Shown here: piece by piece, positions 17,341 to 26,079 of the stretch
How the letters are laid out: every line of letters begins with the position of its first letter
Position numbering within the stretch: position 1 is the first letter of the stretch
NCBI GenBank assembly: GCA_902764915.1
Contig: CACWXY010000002.1
Coordinates: 119,809 to 183,808 of the forward strand
Length of the DNA stretch: 64,000 nt
Source of the DNA: an uncultured Eubacteriales bacterium
Lineage (GTDB): Bacteria > Bacillota > Clostridia > Christensenellales > Aristaeellaceae
Reading direction: 5' to 3'
The notes under the pieces: model-generated
What the model was told of the DNA's origin: nothing
The model's database searches: none
The model's input: only the letters and a program-made list of their open reading frames with translations
Position numbers and translations under genes: made by a program

Positions 17341-18219
17341 TTATTCTGCAAACGAATCCGGAAAAGGCTCATACACACCGCTCTGAAACATTCGCTTGAT
17401 CACGTCATAATGGTCGCCTGTGCGCCATCCGCCTTCCGATGGATTGTGCTTTGTATCAATCACCGTATTGGGGAGGTGCTGCTTCAGTTCTGCCAGCTGT
17501 TCATCCGTGATCTTAACCTGTCGATTCCGGTTGATGCAGTTGTACATCCACAGCCGCTGCAGCTGCGGCATCTGATACAGCGGCGTCAGATCCGCGATCA
17601 TATTAAAGCCGATGTTCAGGTCCACCAGATGTTCCAGTCCGACCAGCGGGGTCAGATCGGTAATCTGATTGGAAAACACCTCCAGGTATTCCAGTTTCTT
17701 CAGGCTTCCCACCGGTGTAAGATCCTCGATTTTATTGCATGCAATGATCAGAACCCGCAGATCAGGGAGGTCATACAGAAAGGACAGGTCCCTGGCACCA
17801 TTATGTCCGATATCCAGGGCCTTCAGCTGCTTGCAGTAGCGGACAATCGAGATATCCGCAGAGGAATGGGTCTTGGCGCCGGAAAAATGCAGTGTCGAGA
17901 AAGCCGAGGCATCACTGCGGACAGTATGCTCTGCAAAGCTGAGCGTCCAGCCAAAGGTAATATTCGGAAAGCGCGAGCTCATTTCCTCGCAGCGCTTGAT
18001 CGTCACCCTTGTGCTGTACATATCGACTGCCCGCAGATGGGGAAACTGTTCCAGAAAGCGATACAGGTCATCCCACTGGTTATAGACTGTAATTCTCCCA
18101 AGATCTATCGAAACCGCTTCCGAATCAAACGTCTGCCCATGAAATGTCAGTTCCTCCGCATGCGCAGCCCCTGTCAGAAGACAGCATATCATCAGAAAAG
18201 CGATCCATCGTATCCGCAT
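17341..18219 (-). CDS. Secreted leucine-rich-repeat protein
   Basis: About 292 residues, starting at ATG 18219 behind AGGTGAC. A signal peptide (WIAFLMICCLLTGAAHA) is followed by a non-repetitive region and then at least four leucine-rich repeats of the LxxLxxLDIGxNxxxDLSxL type, for example QLKALDIGHNGARDLSFL, LRVLIIACNKIEDLTPVG, LEYLEVFSNQITDLTPL and LVDLNIGFNMIADLTPL. These resemble bacterial SDS22-like or internalin-type repeats used for protein binding. There is no anchor motif at the C-terminus. It follows the CAP-domain gene by 17 bases, so the two are probably made together. Confidence 0.8.
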   Translation of the reverse strand: MRIRWIAFLMICCLLTGAAHAEELTFHGQTFDSEAVSIDLGRITVYNQWDDLYRFLEQFPHLRAVDMYSTRVTIKRCEEMSSRFPNITFGWTLSFAEHTVRSDASAFSTLHFSGAKTHSSADISIVRYCKQLKALDIGHNGARDLSFLYDLPDLRVLIIACNKIEDLTPVGSLKKLEYLEVFSNQITDLTPLVGLEHLVDLNIGFNMIADLTPLYQMPQLQRLWMYNCINRNRQVKITDEQLAELKQHLPNTVIDTKHNPSEGGWRTGDHYDVIKRMFQSGVYEPFPDSFAE

Positions 18220-18236
18220 GTCACCTGGCTCCTGTC

Positions 18237-19052
18237 TCAGTCCGTAAATATCTGTGCCCAGTAATAGTGTTTTTTCCATTTCAGTGCGCCGATCCCAATC
18301 CTGCGCAGCGCAGGATCCATGATATTGGCATAATGTCCCGGGGATTCCATCCACGCGCGGAACACCTGTGCCGGCGTTTTCTGTCCCATGGCAATGTTCT
18401 CCGCAGCCATCTCAAAGCCGCGGCCGACGTCGGAGAGCACACTGAAGCAGTCCCTGCCATCCGGGCGCACATGATCATAGACGGAAGTGATTTCGCTGGC
18501 GCGCACACGTGCGGCAGCGGTCAGTGTGGGATCCAGCACAAGACTGGAAAGCCCCGCCGCATTTCTCGCCTCGTTGACCAGACGCAGAATTTCCGCTTCA
18601 AACCCGGCATTGCAGGCCCCGGTGTCAATCCATTTTCCGCTGCTGTCAACCTGATACCCGTCCGGAGTAACAGTATTGACCAGCATTTTGCCGTCATGGC
18701 CAAAGTAGTAATCCTTCATCCAACCATCCCGTATCATGGCACCGGAGGACGAAAAGTAATACCACCCGTCTTCGATCTGCTTCCATCCGGTCACCATGCA
18801 TCCCGAGGCGTCGAAGTAATACGTACTTCCATCCAGGTCCGCAAACCCTGTCACCATACACCCGGTATCATCCATATAGTACCAGTGTTTGCTGTTCTTG
18901 ACCCAGCTGCTGGTGAGAAAGCTTCCATCTTTGGTCTGCCATTTCCAGTCATCACCGCTCTGCACCCAGCTGCCACTGGCCGCCAGTGCCTGGGCGCAAA
19001 GCAGTACCATGAGAAATGCCAGAATAAAGCTTCGTCTCAGTGTGTGTTTCAT
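18237..19052 (-). CDS. Secreted CAP-domain protein with choline-binding-type repeats
   Basis: About 271 residues; start at 19052 follows AGGAGG. After a signal peptide (FILAFLMVLLCAQALA) come several cell-wall-binding repeats with the choline-binding look: GSWVQSGDDWKWQTKDGSFL, HWYYMDDTGCMVTGF, STYYFDASGCMVTGW and GWYYFSSSGAMIRDGW. The C-terminal half (from about residue 150) is a CAP/SCP domain with conserved VNEARNAAGLSSL, a His in YDHVRPDG, Glu in AENIA, and SPGHYANIM. CAP proteins bind lipids or other ligands; some are proteases, though that is unproven here. It is likely wall-attached. Confidence 0.87.
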   Translation of the reverse strand: MKHTLRRSFILAFLMVLLCAQALAASGSWVQSGDDWKWQTKDGSFLTSSWVKNSKHWYYMDDTGCMVTGFADLDGSTYYFDASGCMVTGWKQIEDGWYYFSSSGAMIRDGWMKDYYFGHDGKMLVNTVTPDGYQVDSSGKWIDTGACNAGFEAEILRLVNEARNAAGLSSLVLDPTLTAAARVRASEITSVYDHVRPDGRDCFSVLSDVGRGFEMAAENIAMGQKTPAQVFRAWMESPGHYANIMDPALRRIGIGALKWKKHYYWAQIFTD

Positions 19053-19082
19053 ATGTCCTCCTGTATTCTGCAATTGGATTCC

Positions 19083-19110
19083 ATTATAACACACTCATTT
19101 CCTTGTAAAA
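19083..19110 (-). promoter_or_regulatory. Promoter of the CAP / LRR pair
   Basis: On the minus strand a perfect TATAAT with an extended TG (TGTTATAAT) lies about 30 bases before the start. Upstream is only a weak -35-like TTTACA or ATTTTA. Confidence 0.55.
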
Positions 19111-19214
19111 TATGGGTTTTCTGTCATATTATGTAACAATTCCGCTTCCCCGTTACCCGGGAACAGACATGATCCGCAATGCAGGAAAGCCTTACTTTTT
19201 CCATGGAACTCTCC

Positions 19215-19243
19215 TTGACAGTGCTGCCCTGTCCCCATAAAAT
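19215..19243 (+). promoter_or_regulatory. Strong pyrG promoter
   Basis: A consensus TTGACA, a 17-base spacer and TAAAAT lie 44 bases before the pyrG start. The transcript should begin near 19250, so the leader is too short for the pyrG attenuator known from Bacillus subtilis, and no GGG initiation tract is seen. A weaker pair (TTGTAA, 18 bases, TATTAT) lies at 19103-19132. Confidence 0.8.
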
Positions 19244-19287
19244 AAATCGGTATGTTTCCACCTTGCATCAGAGAAGGAGCGCATGTC

Positions 19288-20895
19288 ATGTCTACGAAAT
19301 TTGTCTTTGTTACCGGTGGTGTTGTTTCCTCGCTGGGGAAAGGGATTACCGCTGCCTCCCTGGGGCGTCTGCTGAAGGCGCGGGGTTTCCACATCAGCAT
19401 GCAGAAGTGTGATCCCTATTATAATGTCGACCCCGGCCTTCTCTCTCCTCTTCAGCACGGCGAAGCTTTTATCACCGATGACGGCATCGCAGCCGATCTG
19501 GACCTGGGACACTATGAGCGCTTTATTGATGAGTCCCTGCACGGCGAGGCCAGTACGACAACCGGTAAAGTACACAAGAAGATCATGGAGCGCGAACTGG
19601 CGGGAGAATACCACGGTGGTACCGTTCAGGTCGTACCGCACGTTACCAATGAAATCAAGTCCCGGATTCTGTCCGCTGCCCAGAACAGCGGTGCTGACAT
19701 TGCCATTATTGAGATCGGCGGTACCGTCGGCGATATGGAATCCTCACCGTATATGGAAGCGATCCGTCAGCTCCGATGGGAACTGGGGGATCACAGCACC
19801 TGTTTTATTCATGTGACCCTGCTCCCCTATATCAGCGCTGCCGGAGAAATGAAGACAAAGCCCACACAGCACTCGGTAAAAATGCTGCGTTCCATTGGCA
19901 TTCAGCCGGACGTCATCGTCTGTCGTACAGAAAAGCCCATTTCCGAAGACGCCAAGGAAAAGATCGCCATGTTCTGCAATGTCAAGGCATCCAATGTTGT
20001 GCAGAACGCTGACTGCTCCTCCATCTACGAAGTGCCGCTGCTGCTGGAAGCAGAAGGCCTGGGCGATATTGTCTGCGATGTACTGTCCCTGCCCAAACAC
20101 AAAGCAGACCTTGCTGACTGGAAAGAGCTGGTAGACAATCTGCATCACCCCAAGCACAGCCTGCGCATTGCGCTGGTCGGAAAATATGTAGCGCTTCATG
20201 ATGCCTATCTCTCCGTTTCCGAAGCACTCAAGCATGCCGGCATTGCCAACCGCTGTGATACAAAGATCAGCTGGATTCTCTCCGACGATCTGACAGAGGA
20301 CAATGTCAGCGATCTTGCATCCTATGACGGTATCCTGATTCCCGGCGGTTTCGGAAACCGCGGTGCCGAGGGTATTATTCTGGCAGCACGCTTCGCGCGT
20401 GAGCACGGCAAGCCCTGCCTGATGATCGGTTATGGCATGCAGTTGGCTGTCGTAGAGGCCGTGCGCCATCTCCTGGGAAAAGCGGAGGCCAATTCCACGG
20501 AAGTATGCCACAGCTGTGCCGTTCCGGTAATCTCCATCCCTGAGGATCGGATCGGTGTCAATGACAGCCGTCAGAATTCCCGCCAGGGCGGTTTTGATAT
20601 TGCTCTCAGGCCAGGAAGGATTCACGATCTCTATGGCTCGGATAGGATCCGTGAGCGCCATGGAAACCGTTATGAGGTCAATCAGGCCTTTGTACAGCCG
20701 CTGGAAGAAAAAGGATTTCACTTTACCGCCTTCTGTGAGAACGGACAGTATCCGGAAGCCTTTGAAATGGAATCCCATCCCTTCTACATCGGCGTCATCT
20801 ATCATCCGGAATATATTTCCCGTCCCAATCATCCGCATCCGCTTTTCCGCGGATTTGTGGAAACCTGCCTTGCACAGCATCAGGATAAGGAATGA
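19288..20895 (+). CDS. pyrG: CTP synthase with an atypical glutaminase domain
   Basis: About 535 residues; start at 19288 follows AAGGAG. The synthetase domain looks intact: FVFVTGGVVSSLGKGITAAS, DPYYNVDPGLLSPLQHGE, DLDLGHYERFID, IGGTVGDMESSPYMEAIRQ and KTKPTQHSV. It should make CTP from UTP, ATP and ammonia. In the C-terminal class I amidotransferase domain the oxyanion strand (IPGGFGNRG), ANSTE and the His-Glu pair (IYHPEY) remain. The nucleophile motif GICLGMQ, however, reads IGYGMQ, so the catalytic Cys is replaced by Gly (codon GGT near 20428). The GGTMRLG region is also divergent. The enzyme may depend on free ammonia or a partner glutaminase. The next gene overlaps its stop. Confidence 0.9.
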   Translation: MSTKFVFVTGGVVSSLGKGITAASLGRLLKARGFHISMQKCDPYYNVDPGLLSPLQHGEAFITDDGIAADLDLGHYERFIDESLHGEASTTTGKVHKKIMERELAGEYHGGTVQVVPHVTNEIKSRILSAAQNSGADIAIIEIGGTVGDMESSPYMEAIRQLRWELGDHSTCFIHVTLLPYISAAGEMKTKPTQHSVKMLRSIGIQPDVIVCRTEKPISEDAKEKIAMFCNVKASNVVQNADCSSIYEVPLLLEAEGLGDIVCDVLSLPKHKADLADWKELVDNLHHPKHSLRIALVGKYVALHDAYLSVSEALKHAGIANRCDTKISWILSDDLTEDNVSDLASYDGILIPGGFGNRGAEGIILAARFAREHGKPCLMIGYGMQLAVVEAVRHLLGKAEANSTEVCHSCAVPVISIPEDRIGVNDSRQNSRQGGFDIALRPGRIHDLYGSDRIRERHGNRYEVNQAFVQPLEEKGFHFTAFCENGQYPEAFEMESHPFYIGVIYHPEYISRPNHPHPLFRGFVETCLAQHQDKE

Positions 20896-22070
20896 TGGGC
20901 ATGTATCAGTGTAAACTGCATAAAGGACGCGAAAAGCGGGTCTATCAGGGACATCCCTGGATCTTCCGAAGCGATATTGCAGAGGCAGTGGGCAATCCGC
21001 CGCCGGGCAGTATTGTGGATGTGGTTTCTTCCCATGGACATTTTCTGGCCAAAGCCTATTACAACCCCCAGTCGCAGATTGCACTTCGCATCATGAGCCT
21101 GAAGGACGAGCCGATTGACCGTGACTTCATCTTCCGCCGGGTGCATGAAGCCATATCCTATCGCCGCACTTTTGCGGACCTTCATTCATGCCGTCTGATC
21201 TTTGCAGAGAGCGATCGTCTGCCAGCCCTGATTGTCGACAGCTTCGGCGATGTACTGGTGCTGCAGTGTCTGGCACTGGGCATGGAACCGTTTAAGCAGG
21301 ATATTGTGGATGCGCTGGTAGAGGAAATGCATCCGCGGGGCATTTATGAGCGCAATGATGTCCCTGTGCGCGAACTGGAGGGTCTGCCTCTTACCAAGGG
21401 TCTTCTCTATGGGGAAGTTCCCGACCGTGTGGAAATGGTAGAGAACGGCGTACACTTTTATGTCGATGTCAAGGAAGGCCAGAAAACCGGTTTTTTCCTT
21501 GACCAGAAGGAAAACCGTGCCGCCATTGCGCCCTTTGTCAGGGGCCGCCGTGTTCTGGACTGTTTCACGCATACCGGTTCCTTTGCTCTTCACGCCGGTC
21601 ACTACGGTGCCCGGGAGGTTATCGGCGTTGACATTTCCGGCTTTGCCTGTGCATTTGCCACGGAGAATGCCCGGCTGAATCATCTGGAGGATCGGGTCCG
21701 GTTTGTAGAAGCCAATGCATTTGACCTGCTCTCCGAGCAGAGCCGGTCCCATACGCACTATGATGTGATTATTCTCGACCCACCCGCGTTCACCAAATCA
21801 CGTTCCCGCGTGGACAGCGCCCTGCGAGGATACAAGGAGATTAATCTGCGCGCCTTAAAGATGCTGGAAAGCGGAGGCATTCTTGTCACCTGTTCCTGTT
21901 CCCAGCATGTTCATCCCGACGCATTCCTGGATATGGTGCGGGATGCAGCCCGTGACGCCCGGGTGCAGCTTCGGCAGATCGAGTACCGAACACAGGGGCG
22001 TGATCATCCGATCCTCCCCGCCGCACCGGAAACCCAGTATCTGAAATGCGGTATTTTCCAGGTTTTCTGA
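20892..22070 (+). CDS. Class I SAM-dependent rRNA methyltransferase, RlmI-like
   Basis: About 392 residues in the RlmI/YwbD family, whose E. coli member makes m5C1962 in 23S rRNA. An N-terminal PUA domain (LHKGREKRVYQGHPWIFRSD, with GHPWIFR typical) is followed by an EEHEE-like connector and a Rossmann methyltransferase: KTGFFLDQKENRA, VLDCFTHTGSFALHA (SAM loop), DVIILDPPAFTKS (catalytic motif IV) and LVTCSCSQHV, in which the Cys is the family nucleophile. The first ATG overlaps the pyrG stop. ATGs at 20895 and 20901 are possible starts, the last having the better AAGGA spacing. The two genes form an operon. Confidence 0.85.
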   Translation: MMGMYQCKLHKGREKRVYQGHPWIFRSDIAEAVGNPPPGSIVDVVSSHGHFLAKAYYNPQSQIALRIMSLKDEPIDRDFIFRRVHEAISYRRTFADLHSCRLIFAESDRLPALIVDSFGDVLVLQCLALGMEPFKQDIVDALVEEMHPRGIYERNDVPVRELEGLPLTKGLLYGEVPDRVEMVENGVHFYVDVKEGQKTGFFLDQKENRAAIAPFVRGRRVLDCFTHTGSFALHAGHYGAREVIGVDISGFACAFATENARLNHLEDRVRFVEANAFDLLSEQSRSHTHYDVIILDPPAFTKSRSRVDSALRGYKEINLRALKMLESGGILVTCSCSQHVHPDAFLDMVRDAARDARVQLRQIEYRTQGRDHPILPAAPETQYLKCGIFQVF

Positions 22071-22073
22071 CAC

Positions 22074-22107
22074 AAAAAACGGAAGCACGGCATGCTCCCG
22101 TTTTTTT
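22074..22107. terminator. Bidirectional terminator between convergent operons
   Basis: AAAAAACGG-A-AGCA and TGCT-C-CCGTTTTTTT form a hairpin with one internal mismatch, ending in seven T on the plus strand and six T on the minus strand. It closes pyrG-rlmI and the purA-his operon. Confidence 0.85.
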
Positions 22108-22112
22108 CATGC

Positions 22113-23171
22113 TTATGTTTTCCCCAGAATGTCCAGAAGCGCGTCCGTCATCCTGTCCATTTCTTCGTCCGTACCAACGGAAATGCGAAGGTACCGGCAC
22201 AGCACGTTTCCTGAAAAATAGCGGACCAGTATACCCCGCTCACGCAGCGCTTCCTGCACATGCTTTGCATCCGTTGCATCGGCTTTGACAAACAGAAAGT
22301 TGGTCGCACTGTCAAAGACAGGAACATTCTTCTGGCGCAGACGTGCTATGCATCGGTCGCGTGTCTGACAGATTTTCCCCACGGTTTCCTCGGTCCAGGC
22401 CACATCCAGCATAGCCTCTCTGGCCCCTGCCTGTGCCAGGCAGTCCAGCGGATAGGAATTAAAGGAATCCCGCACCTTACGCAGCGAAGCGATCAGCTCG
22501 GGACTTCCCATGGCATATCCCACACGCAGACCGGCCAGTCCGTGACTCTTGGAAAAGGTGCGCACAATCAGAAGATTCTCATATCGGTCAAGCAGTCTCC
22601 TTGCATTGTCCGGCGCAAAGGCAGCATAGGCCTCATCCACCAGAAGCACTTCGCCTTTTTCCTTCGTGTATGCGGCCAGCTTTTCAATCGCCTGCATATC
22701 CAGGAACAGACTGGTGGGTGCATTGGGATTGGCGAGAACAACGGGACCGCCCTGACACAGTGATTCCACGTCCACCGTAAAATCATCATGCAGCGGAACC
22801 GGCTCATACATAACCCCGAAAAGATCAGCATACACCGGATAGAATGAATACGTTATCGATGGCGCATACAGTTTCTTTCCGGAAAAAAAGGCTGCGAACG
22901 CAAAAGCCAGAACTTCATCGGATCCATTCCCGCAGAAGACCTGTTCAGGACGCAGGCCATTGACCTGTGCAATCGCTTCCCGAAGGGCCGTTGCCTCCGC
23001 ATCCGGATAAAGCCTGAGCCGTGCCATCGCCTCGTCCATGGCCTGTTTCACCCGGGGGGAAGGGCCGTAGGGATGTTCATTCGTGTTCAGTTTAATCAGT
23101 TTTCTGCCCTTGGGCTGCTCACCCGGCACATACGGTACCAGCCGCGCAGCCAGTGCGCTCTCATAAGACAT
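22113..23171 (-). CDS. hisC: Histidinol-phosphate aminotransferase
   Basis: About 352 residues, a PLP fold-type I aminotransferase that converts imidazole acetol phosphate to histidinol phosphate. Landmarks are [15 protein letters not shown], the substrate-loop [41 protein letters not shown], and the PLP lysine in [16 protein letters not shown]. The start ATG at 23171 follows AGGAGGG and overlaps the end of hisF by 11 bases. It is the last gene of the purA-hisHFC operon. HisC paralogues can act on aromatic amino acids, but context favours histidine. Confidence 0.9.
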   Translation of the reverse strand: MSYESALAARLVPYVPGEQPKGRKLIKLNTNEHPYGPSPRVKQAMDEAMARLRLYPDAEATALREAIAQVNGLRPEQVFCGNGSDEVLAFAFAAFFSGKKLYAPSITYSFYPVYADLFGVMYEPVPLHDDFTVDVESLCQGGPVVLANPNAPTSLFLDMQAIEKLAAYTKEKGEVLLVDEAYAAFAPDNARRLLDRYENLLIVRTFSKSHGLAGLRVGYAMGSPELIASLRKVRDSFNSYPLDCLAQAGAREAMLDVAWTEETVGKICQTRDRCIARLRQKNVPVFDSATNFLFVKADATDAKHVQEALRERGILVRYFSGNVLCRYLRISVGTDEEMDRMTDALLDILGKT

Positions 23172-23931
23172 GTTCAACCCTCCTGACAGGGATACCTTCC
23201 TGCTTCAGATATGCTTTCAGTTCCGGGATCGGCAGGATACGGTCGTGGAACAGGGTTGCCGCCAGGGCGGCATCCGCCTTTCCCTCTGTGAGCACATCCC
23301 GGAAATGCTCCTTTTTCCCCGCGCCGCCGGATGCAATCACCGGGACCGGGACAATGGAGGCAATTCTGCGTGTCACATCCATCGCATAGCCCTCGCGTAC
23401 GCCATCCGTATCCATGCTGGTCAGGAGAATCTCTCCTGCCCCACGCCGTACGCCTTCTTCCGCCCACTTCAGCGCATCCAGTCCCGTATTCACGCGGCCC
23501 CCGTTAATGTAGACATCCCATCCGCCTTCCCTGGCACGCACATCCATAGCCAGAACAATGCACTGGCTGCCAAAGCGCTGCGCGGCCTTCTCAATGAAGT
23601 CCGGGTTCCTGACAGCCGGGGAATTCACAGATACCTTGTCCGCTCCCAGAAGAAGAAGCTCACGGATCTCGTCAATGGTCGAAATGCCGCCGCCTACGGT
23701 AAACGGGATAAACACGCGCTCTGCCACCATGCTGACCACATCGCGCATGGTTCCCCTTTTTTCATGGGACGCATTGATATCCAGAAGCACCAGTTCATCG
23801 GCGCCCTCATCATTATATCGTATCGCCGCTTCCACCGGATCGCCGGCATCACGAATGCCCACAAAGTGTACGCCCTTTACGACGCGTCCGTCGCGAATAT
23901 CCAGACAGGGAATGATTCGTTTGCTCAGCAT
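23161..23931 (-). CDS. hisF: Imidazole glycerol phosphate synthase subunit HisF
   Basis: About 256 residues, a TIM-barrel cyclase that joins ammonia with PRFAR to give imidazole glycerol phosphate and AICAR. Catalytic Asp residues are seen in [16 protein letters not shown] and in VLAMDVR. The phosphate loops FTVGGGIST and [13 protein letters not shown] and the LLTSMDTDG motif are present. The start at 23931 lies inside the end of hisH (7-base overlap), consistent with a tightly coupled HisH-HisF pair. Confidence 0.95.
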   Translation of the reverse strand: MLSKRIIPCLDIRDGRVVKGVHFVGIRDAGDPVEAAIRYNDEGADELVLLDINASHEKRGTMRDVVSMVAERVFIPFTVGGGISTIDEIRELLLLGADKVSVNSPAVRNPDFIEKAAQRFGSQCIVLAMDVRAREGGWDVYINGGRVNTGLDALKWAEEGVRRGAGEILLTSMDTDGVREGYAMDVTRRIASIVPVPVIASGGAGKKEHFRDVLTEGKADAALAATLFHDRILPIPELKAYLKQEGIPVRRVEHVL

Positions 23932-24542
23932 GCAGCGCATCCTCCCTTCCACTGTGCAAAGCGCCGGAGCATGCGCAGCCCGGCATATCCGCTCTTTTCA
24001 GGATGGAACTGTGTGGCGACTATATTGTCTTTCTGCACTGCAGCCACAAACGGCACACCGTAGGTGCATACGGCAATCGTCTCGTCCGAAAGCGTCTGAC
24101 AGGCATAGGAATGCACAAAGTACACATCATGGGAAGCGCCTTCCTCAAAGAGAATGCTCGCCTTCTCCTCAATGCTGTTCCACCCCATATGCGGGATCTT
24201 GAGCCCTGGCCCGCCGGGCAGGCGTCTGACAACGCCTTTCATGATTCCCAGCCCTTCATAGGTGCCGTTTTCCTCGCTGCCTTCAAACAGCATCTGCATT
24301 CCGACACATATGCCCAGCAGCGGTTTCCCGGAAGCAACGGTTTCCCGTACCGACTGCTCCATGCCTGTTGCCCGCAGAGCACCGATGCAGTCTCTGAACG
24401 CACCGACACCAGGGAGCACCACATGAGAAGCGCGGGCAATCTGGTGCGGATCCGCTGTAATCATGGCTTCATAGCCAAGGTACCCGAAGGCTTTCTCCAC
24501 ACTGCGCAGATTTCCCAGGCCATAATCAATAATCGCAATCAT
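23925..24542 (-). CDS. hisH: Imidazole glycerol phosphate synthase subunit HisH
   Basis: About 205 residues, the class I glutamine amidotransferase that feeds ammonia to HisF. It starts [18 protein letters not shown] after AAAGG. The oxyanion strand [12 protein letters not shown], nucleophile Cys in [14 protein letters not shown], and the His/Glu pair in [11 protein letters not shown] are all intact. This contrasts with the altered nucleophile site of the CTP synthase 4 kb away. It follows purA by 81 bases. Confidence 0.95.
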   Translation of the reverse strand: MIAIIDYGLGNLRSVEKAFGYLGYEAMITADPHQIARASHVVLPGVGAFRDCIGALRATGMEQSVRETVASGKPLLGICVGMQMLFEGSEENGTYEGLGIMKGVVRRLPGGPGLKIPHMGWNSIEEKASILFEEGASHDVYFVHSYACQTLSDETIAVCTYGVPFVAAVQKDNIVATQFHPEKSGYAGLRMLRRFAQWKGGCAAC

Positions 24543-24623
24543 CGGATGTTCCTTTCGCATGCTAAACTGATAAAGTGTCTTTTCCACAGGAAGCTGCCAT
24601 GCTTCCATGGCAGCGCAGATTCA

Positions 24624-25901
24624 TCAGCGATAGAGAATATCTTCCCGCCGAGGACCATTGGAAACCATATGAATCGGGACCCCTGCCACCTTTTCCAGGA
24701 AATCGACATATGCCTTGCAGTTGGCCGGCAGATCCGCATAGTTCTTGATCCCGCGGATATCGCTCTTCCATCCGGGAAGCGTCTTCACAACAGGCTTGCA
24801 GTGCATGAGCACCGGGGTTGCCGGGAAATCAGTGATTTCCTGTCCGTCTTCCGTCTCATAGGCCACACATACCGGGATTTCATCCAGATATCCCAGCACG
24901 TCCAGATTGGTCAGCACAACCTCTGTTGCTCCCTGCAGCATTACGCCGTAGCGGGTTGCCACACAGTCAAACCAGCCCACGGAACGCGGACGCCCAGTTG
25001 TGGCACCGTATTCTCCGCGGTCACCGCCGCGGTCACGCAGTTCTTTGGCGGCATCCCCGAAGATTTCAGAGACAAAGGGGCCAGCTCCGACAGCGCTGGA
25101 ATACGCCTTGGTGACCGCAAAGATCTTTTTCAGACTGGTCGGTGCAATGCCCGCACCCACACAGCCATAGCCCGCCAGAGGAGAAGAGGAAGTCGTGTAC
25201 GGATAAATGCCATGATCCGGATCGCGCAGTGTACCCAGCTGTCCTTCCAGAAGAATGGTCTTGCCAGCCCGGTCTGCTTCCTGCAGATAACGGGAGGTAT
25301 CACAGACCATAGGACGGATGCGTTCACCCATCTCCATCATGGTCCGAACCATTTCTTCCAGATCAATCGGGGGCTTATGGTAGAGATGCTCCAGCAGCAC
25401 ATTCTTTTTCACCAGTGCAATAGCCAGACGCTCTCTGAGAAAGTCCTCATCATACAGTTCGCACACCTGAATCCCGATCTTGGCAAACTTATCGGAATAG
25501 AACGGGGCAATGCCTGACTTGGTGGAGCCAAAGGACTGCTTGCCAAGACGTTCTTCCTCAAACTTATCAAAGTCCACATGATAAGGCATAAGCACCTGGC
25601 AGCGATCCGAAATCAGCAGCTGCGGCCGCGGTACTTTCTGTTCTTCCAGCGCCTTCAGTTCCTTTTCCAGCGCTTCAATGTTCAGCGCCACACCGGGGCC
25701 GATTACATTGACTACATTCTGATGAAATACGCCTGAAGGCAGAAGGTGCAAGGAAAACCTGCCATACGAATTGATAATGGTATGTCCGGCATTTGCACCG
25801 CCCTGAAAGCGAACTACGACATCACTCTGTTCGGCCAGAAGGTCCGTGACCTTGCCTTTTCCTTCGTCGCCCCAGTTGGCGCCAACCACAGCCTGAACCA
25901 T
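24624..25901 (-). CDS. purA: Adenylosuccinate synthetase
   Basis: About 425 residues; makes adenylosuccinate from IMP, aspartate and GTP, the first committed step to AMP. Seen are the P-loop GANWGDEGKGKVTDLLA at the N-terminus, FQGGANAGHTI, the TKSGIAPFYSDKFAK region, GEYGATTGRPRSVGWFD, and the Asp-rich nucleotide end. The start at 25901 follows AAGGAGG. It leads the operon into hisH. HisHF releases AICAR, which returns to IMP, so a purine link is plausible. Confidence 0.95.
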   Translation of the reverse strand: MVQAVVGANWGDEGKGKVTDLLAEQSDVVVRFQGGANAGHTIINSYGRFSLHLLPSGVFHQNVVNVIGPGVALNIEALEKELKALEEQKVPRPQLLISDRCQVLMPYHVDFDKFEEERLGKQSFGSTKSGIAPFYSDKFAKIGIQVCELYDEDFLRERLAIALVKKNVLLEHLYHKPPIDLEEMVRTMMEMGERIRPMVCDTSRYLQEADRAGKTILLEGQLGTLRDPDHGIYPYTTSSSPLAGYGCVGAGIAPTSLKKIFAVTKAYSSAVGAGPFVSEIFGDAAKELRDRGGDRGEYGATTGRPRSVGWFDCVATRYGVMLQGATEVVLTNLDVLGYLDEIPVCVAYETEDGQEITDFPATPVLMHCKPVVKTLPGWKSDIRGIKNYADLPANCKAYVDFLEKVAGVPIHMVSNGPRREDILYR

Positions 25902-25944
25902 TTTTTCTTCCTCCTTAAGCGCCCACTCCATGGGCACGGGCAGC

Positions 25945-25973
25945 ATTATAAAGAAAACGCATGCAATATGCAA
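25945..25973 (-). promoter_or_regulatory. Promoter of the purA-hisHFC operon
   Basis: On the minus strand TTGCAT, 17 bases and a perfect TATAAT lie 44 bases before the purA start. No purine riboswitch fits in the short leader. Confidence 0.75.
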
Positions 25974-26079
25974 CGACCGGCATATATCTTCCTGCACGGC
26001 ACTTCTGTCTCTCCTTGCGCCAGCATCCCTGCAGAGGTAGGATATAAAGCATCTTTTGCCGCACACAGGGAGGAACACC

